Below are positions 57,684 to 64,000 of a stretch of 64,000 nucleotides of DNA, one piece after another. The DNA is from Streptomyces sp. WAC05374. Lineage in GTDB: Bacteria > Actinomycetota > Actinomycetes > Streptomycetales > Streptomycetaceae. The stretch lies in assembly GCF_004353505.1 (NCBI RefSeq), contig NZ_SMNQ01000003.1, forward strand, positions 248,001 to 312,000, given 5' to 3'. Every line of letters begins with the position of its first letter. Positions within the stretch are counted from its first letter, which is position 1. Made by a program: the position numbers and the translations under genes. The notes under the pieces were generated by a model. It made no database searches and was not told the DNA's origin. It saw only the letters and a program-made list of their open reading frames with translations.

Positions 57684-60641
57684 ATGGACCGTGAAGACGG
57701 GCCGCGAGTGCCGGAGCAGCGCGCTCCGCAGCCGGGTCCTGCCGGGGACGGCGGCGACCTGCGCTTCGGCGTGCTCGGCCCGGTACGCGCCTGGCGCGAC
57801 GGCGAGGCCCTGCCGTCCGGCTCGCCGCAGCAGCGCGCCCTGCTCGCCGCACTGCTGCTGCGCGACGGGCGCACGGCGACGGCCGCCGAGCTGATCGACG
57901 CGATCTGGGGCGACGAGCCGCCCTCGCAGGCCCTGGCGGCGGTACGGACGTACGCCTCCCGGCTGCGCAAGGTCCTCCCGGCGGGCGTGGTGGTCAGCGA
58001 GTCGGGCGGGTACGCGATCCGGGGCCGCGCCGACGCCCTCGACCTGAACGTGGCGCAGGAGCTGGCCGCCGGGGCGGAGAAGGCCCGCGCGGGCGGCGAC
58101 CGCAACCAGGCCCGGGCGCTGATCGACAAGTCGCTGGGCCTGTGGGACGGCGAGCCCCTCGCGGGCGTGCCCGGCCCCTACGCCGAGACCCAGCGCGCCC
58201 GCCTGGAGGAGTGGCGGCTGACCCTGCTGGAGACCCGGCTGGACCTGGACCTGGAGTGCGGGCACCACGCGGAGGCCGTGTCGGAGCTGACCGCGCTGAC
58301 CGCCGCGCACCCGCTGCGCGAGCGGCTGCGGGAACTGCTGATGCTGGCGCTGTACCGCAGCGGCCGGCAGGCGGAGGCGCTCGCGGTGTACGCCGACACG
58401 CGCCGGCTCCTCGCCGACGAGCTGGGCGTCGACCCGCGCCCCGAGCTGGCCCGGCTCCAGCAGCGCATCCTCCGGGCGGACGCGGAGCTGGCCCGCCCGG
58501 TGGAGGAGCCGTCCCGCGCCCCGGCCGTCTCCCGCCCGGCGCAGTTGCCGGCCACGGTGCCGGACTTCACCGGCCGGGCGGCGTTCGTGCGGGAGCTGGG
58601 CGACCAACTGGCGACCGCCGACGGCTCGGTGATGGCCGTGTCGGCCCTCGCGGGCATCGGCGGGGTGGGCAAGACGACGCTCGCCGTGCACGTGGCGCAC
58701 GCCGCGCGCCCGCACTTCCCGGACGGGCAGCTCTATGTGGACCTCCAGGGCGCGGGGGCGCGGGCGGCCGAGCCGGAGACGGTGCTCGGGGCCTTCCTGC
58801 GGGCGCTGGGCGCCCCGGACTCCGCCATCCCCGACACCCTCGACGAGCGCGCCGCGCTCTACCGGTCGACGCTCGCCGGGCGGCGGGTGCTGGTCCTGCT
58901 GGACAACGCCCGGGACGCCGCCCAGGTGCGGCCGCTGCTGCCGGGCACGGAGGGGTGCGCCGCCCTGGTCACCAGCCGGGTGCGGATGGTCGACCTGGCC
59001 GGTGCGCACCTGGTGGACCTGGACGTGATGTCGCCGGAGGAGGCGCTCCAGCTCTTCACCAGGATCGTGGGCGCCGAGCGGGTGCAGTCGGAGCGCGAGG
59101 CGGCCCTGGACGTGGTGGCCGCGTGCGGCTTCCTGCCCCTGGCGATCCGTGTCGCCGCCTCCCGCCTGGCGGCGCGCCGCACCTGGACGGTGTCGGTCCT
59201 CGCGGCCAAGCTGGCCGACGAGCGGCGCCGTCTGGACGAGCTCCAGGCGGGCGACCTCGCCGTGAAGGCCACCTTCGAACTCGGCTACGGCCAGCTCGAG
59301 CCCGCCCAGGCCCGGGCGTTCCGCCTGCTGGGCCTGGCCGACGGCCCGGACATCTCCCTGGCGGCCGCGGCGGCGGTCCTGGACCTCCCCCTCCATGACG
59401 CGGAGGACCTGCTGGAGTCCCTGGTCGACACCTCACTGCTGGAATCCGCCGCCCCCGGCCGCTACCGCTTCCACGACCTGGTCCGGCTCTACGCGCGTGC
59501 GTGCGCCGACCGCGACGAACAGCCCCCGGCCGAGCGCGAGCTGGCCCTCTCCCGCCTGCTGGACTTCTACCTGGCGACCGCCGCCCGCGTCTTCGCCATG
59601 GAGCGGCCGGGCGACCGCCTGGTGGCCCACCTGGCGCCGACGGCGTACGAGGGGCTCGACTTCGCCGACCGCCGGGCGGCGCTGGACTGGCTGTACACGG
59701 AGGCGAACTGCCTGCTGGCGTGCGCCCGGCAGGCGGCGAAGGGGCCGCGGCTGCGCACGGCGGTGGACCTGCTGTGGGCCGCCCAGGACCTGGCGGAGTC
59801 CGGCGCGAACTCCAAGCTGTACGAGGCGGCCGCGCTGTCCGCCCTCGAGGCGGCCCGTGCCTCGGGCGACGCCCGCATCGAGGGGCGGGCGCGGACGTCC
59901 ATGACCAATGTCCACCTGGTCGCCGGCCGGTACGGGGAGGCGGACCGCGAGGCCGAGCAGGCGTCGCGGCTGGCGACGGCGGCCGGGGACCCCGCACCGG
60001 TCTACTGGGCGGACAACGACCGGGGCATCATCGCCTTCAACCAGGGCCGGTACGCGGACGCCGAGCGGTACCTCTTCAAGGCCATGGAGGGCTCGCACGC
60101 CGACGACAACCGGCCGGGCGAGGCGAGCGCCCTGTGCAACCTGTCGCGCATCCACCTGTCCATGGGGCGGGTGGCGCAGGCCATCTCGCTCGCCGAGCAG
60201 GGCGTGGAGCTGTACGAGCGCATAGGGCACACCCTGCGCCTGGCCAACGCGCAGTACGCGCTGGGCGTCGCCCTCACCCATGCCCGCCGCCACGCCGAGG
60301 CGCTGGAACAACTGGCCCAGGCGCTGCACCGGTTCGAGACGAACCGGCAGCGGCTGTGGGCCGGTACGACGCACTTCCGCATCGCGCAGACGCACCTGTC
60401 CGCCCAGCACCCCGCCCGGGCCGCCCAGCACGCCGAACAGGCGCTGGCCATAGGCTGCATCGGGGGTGACCGCATCCGGGGCAATGTGCTGATCACGCTG
60501 GGCAAGGCGCTGGACCGCCTCGGGCAGTCGGGCCGTGCGCGGGCCTGCTGGCGCGAGGCGCTGGCCCTGCACGAGGAGTCGGGTGCGACGGCGGAGGCGG
60601 AGGAGGCCCGGGGGCTGCTGTCGCCGCTGACGGCGGCCTGA
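57684..60641 (+). CDS. afsR: AfsR, SARP-type global regulator of secondary metabolism
   Basis: 985-aa regulator, near the length of known AfsR (about 993 aa). Residues 25-115: OmpR-like DNA-binding domain (RFGVLGPVRAWRDGEALPSG); 120-265: bacterial transcriptional activation domain (ARLEEWRLTLLETRLDLDLE); 290-600: NB-ARC ATPase with Walker A GIGGVGKTTLAVH; C-terminus: TPR repeats. In S. coelicolor it is phosphorylated by AfsK and activates afsS. ATG 57684 has an AGGGGGAG SD. The afsS-like gene directly behind it and the direct repeats in that gene's promoter support the identity. Confidence 0.93.
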   Translation: MDREDGPRVPEQRAPQPGPAGDGGDLRFGVLGPVRAWRDGEALPSGSPQQRALLAALLLRDGRTATAAELIDAIWGDEPPSQALAAVRTYASRLRKVLPAGVVVSESGGYAIRGRADALDLNVAQELAAGAEKARAGGDRNQARALIDKSLGLWDGEPLAGVPGPYAETQRARLEEWRLTLLETRLDLDLECGHHAEAVSELTALTAAHPLRERLRELLMLALYRSGRQAEALAVYADTRRLLADELGVDPRPELARLQQRILRADAELARPVEEPSRAPAVSRPAQLPATVPDFTGRAAFVRELGDQLATADGSVMAVSALAGIGGVGKTTLAVHVAHAARPHFPDGQLYVDLQGAGARAAEPETVLGAFLRALGAPDSAIPDTLDERAALYRSTLAGRRVLVLLDNARDAAQVRPLLPGTEGCAALVTSRVRMVDLAGAHLVDLDVMSPEEALQLFTRIVGAERVQSEREAALDVVAACGFLPLAIRVAASRLAARRTWTVSVLAAKLADERRRLDELQAGDLAVKATFELGYGQLEPAQARAFRLLGLADGPDISLAAAAAVLDLPLHDAEDLLESLVDTSLLESAAPGRYRFHDLVRLYARACADRDEQPPAERELALSRLLDFYLATAARVFAMERPGDRLVAHLAPTAYEGLDFADRRAALDWLYTEANCLLACARQAAKGPRLRTAVDLLWAAQDLAESGANSKLYEAAALSALEAARASGDARIEGRARTSMTNVHLVAGRYGEADREAEQASRLATAAGDPAPVYWADNDRGIIAFNQGRYADAERYLFKAMEGSHADDNRPGEASALCNLSRIHLSMGRVAQAISLAEQGVELYERIGHTLRLANAQYALGVALTHARRHAEALEQLAQALHRFETNRQRLWAGTTHFRIAQTHLSAQHPARAAQHAEQALAIGCIGGDRIRGNVLITLGKALDRLGQSGRARACWREALALHEESGATAEAEEARGLLSPLTAA

Positions 60642-60658
60642 CGCCCCCGGAACAGGGC

Positions 60659-60680
60659 GTTCATCGATTGTTTATGCCCA
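60659..60680 (+). promoter_or_regulatory. AfsR/PhoP-box-like direct repeat in the afsS promoter
   Basis: GTTCATCGATT then GTTTATGCCCA, 11 bp apart, about 140-160 bp before the afsS start. It matches the 11-bp direct-repeat type bound by AfsR and PhoP. Confidence 0.55.
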
Positions 60681-60818
60681 CCCGGCATGCTCCATAGCAG
60701 TCGATCCGCCGCGTCGGGGGGCACGCGGGTCCACTAGCCTTCTGCCCGGCGACCCTCGGGGGAGCCGCCGGTCAGAAGGCACTCAACACCACAACAGCAC
60801 CTCACGGGGGACAGATTC

Positions 60819-61097
60819 ATGAGCGAGTCGACGAAGAAGCTCGACAACGTCACCACCCTGGGCGACCACCACACGCCCGCACCGCCCGCCCAGGACCTCA
60901 TCACCATGGGCGACCACCACACGCCCGCACCGCCCGCCCAGGACACCATCACCACGATGGGCGACCACCACACGCCCGCGCCTCCCGCCCAGGACACCAT
61001 CACCACGATGGGCGACCACCACACGCCCGCACCGCCGGCCCAGGACACCGTCACCACCCTGGGCGACCACCACACGCCGGCTCCGCCGGCGAGCTGA
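60819..61097 (+). CDS. afsS: AfsS-like repeat protein with five repeats
   Basis: 92-aa highly repetitive protein. Five copies of GDHHTPAPPAQD, separated by four- or five-residue links such as TITTM, follow the leader SESTKKLDNVTTL. Described AfsS is a short protein (about 63 aa) with three similar repeats that sits next to afsR and stimulates antibiotic synthesis; the copy number here is larger. Good SD (ACGGGGG) before ATG 60819. 177 bp downstream of afsR. The repeats have His-His pairs, so metal binding is conceivable. Biochemical function is not settled. Confidence 0.85.
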   Translation: MSESTKKLDNVTTLGDHHTPAPPAQDLITMGDHHTPAPPAQDTITTMGDHHTPAPPAQDTITTMGDHHTPAPPAQDTVTTLGDHHTPAPPAS

Positions 61098-61121
61098 CCG
61101 GAACGTCCTTCACCACGGGGT

Positions 61122-61161
61122 GCGGCCGCGGCGGCGCGGAGGGGGAGCCGCCGCGGCCGCG
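61122..61161. terminator. Terminator of afsS
   Basis: Long GC hairpin, GCGGCCGCGGCGGC / GCCGCCGCGGCCGC, starting about 25 bp after the afsS stop. Confidence 0.75.
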
Positions 61162-61235
61162 GCACTCCACGGTCGGTGCATCCCGCCGTCCACCACGCGG
61201 AGCCCCACCCTTCGCGCACGGACGGCACGGCCCCA

Positions 61236-61271
61236 CGAAGGGGGCGGACCTGAGCCGGTCCGCCCCCTTCG
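61236..61271. terminator. Terminator of the acyl-CoA ligase gene
   Basis: CGAAGGGGGCGGACC pairs perfectly with GGTCCGCCCCCTTCG over a 6-base loop. It lies 16 bp beyond the ligase stop on the minus strand, between convergent genes. Confidence 0.85.
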
Positions 61272-61286
61272 CCGTGCGCGCCGCGC

Positions 61287-62846
61287 TCAGCCCGCGGACC
61301 GCGCCCGCAGCTCGCCCTTCAGCACCTTGCCGCTCGCGTTCCTCGGCAGCTCCGGGACGAACTCCACGTGGCGGGGCACCTTGTAGTTGGCCATCTCGCG
61401 GCGCGCCCAGGCGATCAGGTCGTCGGCCGTGAGGGTGGAGCCGGGGCGGCGGACCGCGAAGGCCCCGGCGACCTCGCCGAGGCGGCTGTCGGGGACACCG
61501 ACGACGGCGACGTCGGTCAGCTCGGGGTGGGCGGCGAGGAGCTGCTCGATCTCGGCGGGGTAGGCGTTGAAGCCGCCGACGATGAACATGTCCTTGATCC
61601 GGTCGGTGATGCGCAGGTTGCCCTCCGCGTCCAGGACGCCCACGTCCCCGGTGCGCAGCCAGCCGTCGGCGTCCAGGACCTCCGCGGTCGCGGCCGGGTC
61701 GTCGTCGTAGCCGCTCATCACGTTGTGGCCGCGCACCAGCACCTCGCCCGAGGGGTCGAGGCGGACCTCCGTGCCGGGGATGGGGCGGCCCGAGGTGGTG
61801 GCGATCGTCTCGGGCGGGTCGCCCCGGCGGCACATGGTGACGATGCCGCTCGCCTCGGACAGCCCGTACGCCGTGAGGACGGTGCCCACCCCCAGCTCGG
61901 TGCGCAGCCGTTCCACCAGGCGCAGCGGCACCACCGCCGCGCCGGTCACCACCAGCCGCAGCGAGGACAGGTCGTGCGCCGCGCGGGCGGGGTGGTCCAG
62001 CAGGGACTGCAGGAGCGTGGGCGGGCCGGGCAGGACGGTGACGCGTTCCGCCGCGACGTTGGCGAGCACCGTGTCGACGCCGGACACGGGCTGCGGCACC
62101 ATCACCGCCCCGCGGGTCAGGCAGGCGATGATCCCCGCCTTGTAGCCGAAGGTGTGGAAGAAGGGGTTCACGATCAGGTAGCGGTCGCCCTCGGCCAGCC
62201 CCGCCAGGTCCGCCCACGTCTCGTAGCAGCGCAGGGTCTGCGCGTGGCTGATCACCGCGCCCTTGGGGCGGCCCGTCGTGCCGGAGGTGAAGATGATGTC
62301 GGAGGGGTCGGTCGGGGCGATGGCGTCGGCGCGGGCGCGGACCTCCCGGGCGGGTGTCGCGTCACCGCCCGCGAGGAACTCCTTCCAGGTGCGGAAGTCC
62401 TCGGGCGCGCTGTCCGCCAGGACCACGACCTGCTCCAGGTGCGGCAGCACGGCGCCGGCCCGCCGCAGCGACGCCACGTAGGACGTGCCCAGGAACGTCC
62501 CGGTGACGAACAGCAGCTTGCTGCGGCTGCGCTCCAGGACGTACGCGGCCTCGGCGCCCTTGAAGCGGGTGTTCAGCGGCACCAGCACCGCGCCCGCCGT
62601 CACGGCGCCGAGGGCGGAGACGATCCAGTCGAGGGTGTTGGGCGCCCACACCGCGACCCGGTCGCCCGGTTCCACGCCCGCCGCCAGGCACGCGGCGGCC
62701 GCGCGTTCGACGCGCTCGCCCAGCTCGGCGTAGGTGACCCGGTGCCGGCCCTCCACGACCGCCTCCCGGGGCCCGTACCCCTCGGCCGCCGACCGCACCA
62801 GTTGGGGGATCGAGCCCCATTCCAGGTCGCCGCGTCGTCCGCGCAT
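61287..62846 (-). CDS. Acyl-CoA ligase (FadD3-like)
   Basis: 519-aa class I adenylate-forming ligase. Motifs: DIIFTSGTTGRPKGAVISHA, AYGLSEASGIV, WLRTGDVGVLD and PELPRNASGKVLKGEL. Activates a carboxylic acid with CoA. The general pattern recalls FadD3-type ligases of steroid/ring degradation, but that is by context. ATG 62846 lies 19 bp beyond operator G, which it shares with the divergent thiolase gene. Confidence 0.9.
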   Translation of the reverse strand: MRGRRGDLEWGSIPQLVRSAAEGYGPREAVVEGRHRVTYAELGERVERAAAACLAAGVEPGDRVAVWAPNTLDWIVSALGAVTAGAVLVPLNTRFKGAEAAYVLERSRSKLLFVTGTFLGTSYVASLRRAGAVLPHLEQVVVLADSAPEDFRTWKEFLAGGDATPAREVRARADAIAPTDPSDIIFTSGTTGRPKGAVISHAQTLRCYETWADLAGLAEGDRYLIVNPFFHTFGYKAGIIACLTRGAVMVPQPVSGVDTVLANVAAERVTVLPGPPTLLQSLLDHPARAAHDLSSLRLVVTGAAVVPLRLVERLRTELGVGTVLTAYGLSEASGIVTMCRRGDPPETIATTSGRPIPGTEVRLDPSGEVLVRGHNVMSGYDDDPAATAEVLDADGWLRTGDVGVLDAEGNLRITDRIKDMFIVGGFNAYPAEIEQLLAAHPELTDVAVVGVPDSRLGEVAGAFAVRRPGSTLTADDLIAWARREMANYKVPRHVEFVPELPRNASGKVLKGELRARSAG

Positions 62847-62864
62847 CTCCCGCCCTCCCTCTAG

Positions 62865-62879
62865 CTGACTGTCCGTCAG
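62865..62879. promoter_or_regulatory. CTGAC-GTCAG operator (site G)
   Basis: CTGACTGTCCGTCAG between the divergent ligase and thiolase genes, adjacent to both starts. Confidence 0.75.
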
Positions 62880-62900
62880 ATTAGCGCTACGGTGGCGGCC

Positions 62901-64000
62901 ATGACAGATGCGCTGAAGGACGCGACGGCCATCGTCGGGATCGGGGAGACGCGCTTCGCCAGGCGACTGGCCGAGCCGGAGAAGACGCTGGCGTGCCGCG
63001 CCGTCCTGGCCGCCCTCGCCGACGCGGGCATCGCCCCCGCCGAGGTCGACGCCTTCGCCTCGTACACCATGGAGGAGACCGATGAGGTCGAGCTCGCCAA
63101 GGCCATCGGGGCGGGGGACGCCACCTTCTTCTCCAGGGTGGGGTACGGCGGCGGCGGATCGTGCGCCACCGTCGCCCACCTCGCCGCCGCCATAGCCACC
63201 GGCCAGGCCACCGTCGGCGTCGCCTGGCGGTCCAGGAAGCGCGGCTCCGGCCCCCGGCCCTGGACCAGCACGGCCGTCCAGCTCCCCACGCCCGCGCAGT
63301 GGACCCGCCCGTACGGGCTGCTGCGCCCCGCCGACGAGATCGGCATGCTCGCCCGCCGCTACATGCACGAGTACGGCGCCACCCGCGACCACTTCTTCAA
63401 CGTCGCCCTGGCCTGCCGGAACAGGGCCAACCAGAACCCGGCCGCGATCATGTACGAGCGCCCCCTGACGCGCGAGATGTACATGACCTCCCGCTGGATC
63501 AGCGAGCCGCTCTGCCTGTTCGACAACTGCCTGGAGACCGACGGCGCCCTCGCCTGCGTGATCGTGGGCGCCGAGCGCGCCCGCGACTGCCGCCGCCCGC
63601 CCGTCTACGTCCACTCCACCGCCCAGGGGCTGCCCGCCCAGCACCACGGGATGGTCAACTACTGGAACGACGACCCGCTCACCGGTCCCGCCTGGACCGC
63701 CGCCCGGCACCTGTGGAAGCGGGCCGACTTCGGCCCCGAGGACGTCGACGTGGCGCAGATCTACGACGCGTTCACCCCGCTCGTCCCCCTCTCCCTGGAG
63801 GGGTACGGCTTCTGCGGGCGGGGGGAGGGCGGCGCCTTCACCGAGGGCGGCGCCCTGGAGATCGGCGGACGGCTGCCCGTCAACACCGGCGGCGGCGGGC
63901 TCAGCGAGGCGTACGTCCACGGCTTCAACCTCATCACCGAGGGCGTGAAGCAGCTCCGCGGCACCAGCACCGCCCAGGTGCCCGGGGCCGCGACCTGCCT
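62901..64000 (+). CDS. Thiolase-like lipid-transfer protein, 3' end outside window
   Basis: 366 codons present with no stop before the window ends. Thiolase-fold protein of the SCPx/lipid-transfer (Ltp) type: TAIVGIGETRFARRLAEPEK at the start, YGGGGSCATVAHLAAAIATG, and QIYDAFTPLVPLSLEGYGF with the Ltp-typical region GGRLPVNTGGGGLSEAYVHG. The active Cys of classical thiolases is not obvious, as usual in aldolase-type Ltp proteins, which need an OB-fold partner that may lie just beyond the window. Divergent from the ligase via operator G. Confidence 0.88.
   Translation, partial: MTDALKDATAIVGIGETRFARRLAEPEKTLACRAVLAALADAGIAPAEVDAFASYTMEETDEVELAKAIGAGDATFFSRVGYGGGGSCATVAHLAAAIATGQATVGVAWRSRKRGSGPRPWTSTAVQLPTPAQWTRPYGLLRPADEIGMLARRYMHEYGATRDHFFNVALACRNRANQNPAAIMYERPLTREMYMTSRWISEPLCLFDNCLETDGALACVIVGAERARDCRRPPVYVHSTAQGLPAQHHGMVNYWNDDPLTGPAWTAARHLWKRADFGPEDVDVAQIYDAFTPLVPLSLEGYGFCGRGEGGAFTEGGALEIGGRLPVNTGGGGLSEAYVHGFNLITEGVKQLRGTSTAQVPGAATC

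Noticed and set aside
60858..61090. CRISPR-like array of about 50-bp repeats
   Set aside because: The repeats are in frame, code for the AfsS-like peptide units and have no unique spacers of constant length.
49102..63000. Antibiotic biosynthetic gene cluster around afsR
   Set aside because: No polyketide synthase, NRPS, terpene or RiPP core genes; the content is catabolic.

Overview
The window is high-GC actinobacterial DNA. Codon third positions, GTG starts, an AfsR/AfsS pair, gamma-butyrolactone (GBL) signalling genes, XRE-DUF5753/DUF397 pairs and F420 enzymes together point to a Streptomyces chromosome. Most of it is ordinary chromosome, apart from one integrated element of about 10.2 kb (15265-25434) in a tRNA-Arg(CCT) gene.

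Left part (1-15.2 kb): a sulfur group (LysR, cysteine dioxygenase, YeiH-type exporter start), a TetR/DHA2 efflux pair, a secreted M6-type metalloprotease and an acyl-CoA ligase. A GBL signalling region follows. It has an AfsA-type synthase divergent from an ScbR-type receptor operon (receptor, NmrA-like reductase, SDR), two further receptor-family TetR regulators, a PLP lyase and an IS701-like transposase relative that seems to have lost its catalytic acidic residues. Two good ARE-like operators precede the first receptor-like gene.

Integrated element (15.3-25.4 kb): 45-bp direct repeats (the 3' part of the tRNA gene) flank a truncated tyrosine integrase, a frameshifted FtsK-type transfer gene, an SCO3933-like protein, an HTH-sensor/PP2C pair, an RsbW-like ATPase and an XRE regulator. 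Three of its promoters share GTCTAG operators. Its right third is visibly lower in GC. It holds a DUF262 gene translationally coupled to a FRG-domain gene, divergent from a membrane-anchored macro-domain protein that resembles the effector of type II Thoeris. This is the best candidate for an undescribed defence system.

Middle (25.5-48.9 kb): mostly housekeeping-like genes. They include a D-Ala-D-Ala carboxypeptidase with a long disordered tail, a GOLPH3-like protein, XRE/DUF397, a sodium:solute symporter, an ADP-ribosylglycohydrolase, a NTPase-TPR protein, an F420 enzyme with fbiC, a PHP hydrolase, an IclR regulator and an APC permease.

Right part (49-64 kb): a CoA-linked catabolic island (aldehyde dehydrogenase, D-aminoacylase-like amidohydrolase, two LLM oxidoreductases, SDR, thioesterase, ACMSD-like amidohydrolase, acyl-CoA ligase, thiolase/lipid-transfer protein). 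Most of its promoters carry a palindrome CTGACG-N3-CGTCAG, which also occurs at 34.4 kb, so these genes probably form one TetR-type regulon. afsR and an afsS homologue with five repeats are embedded in this island.
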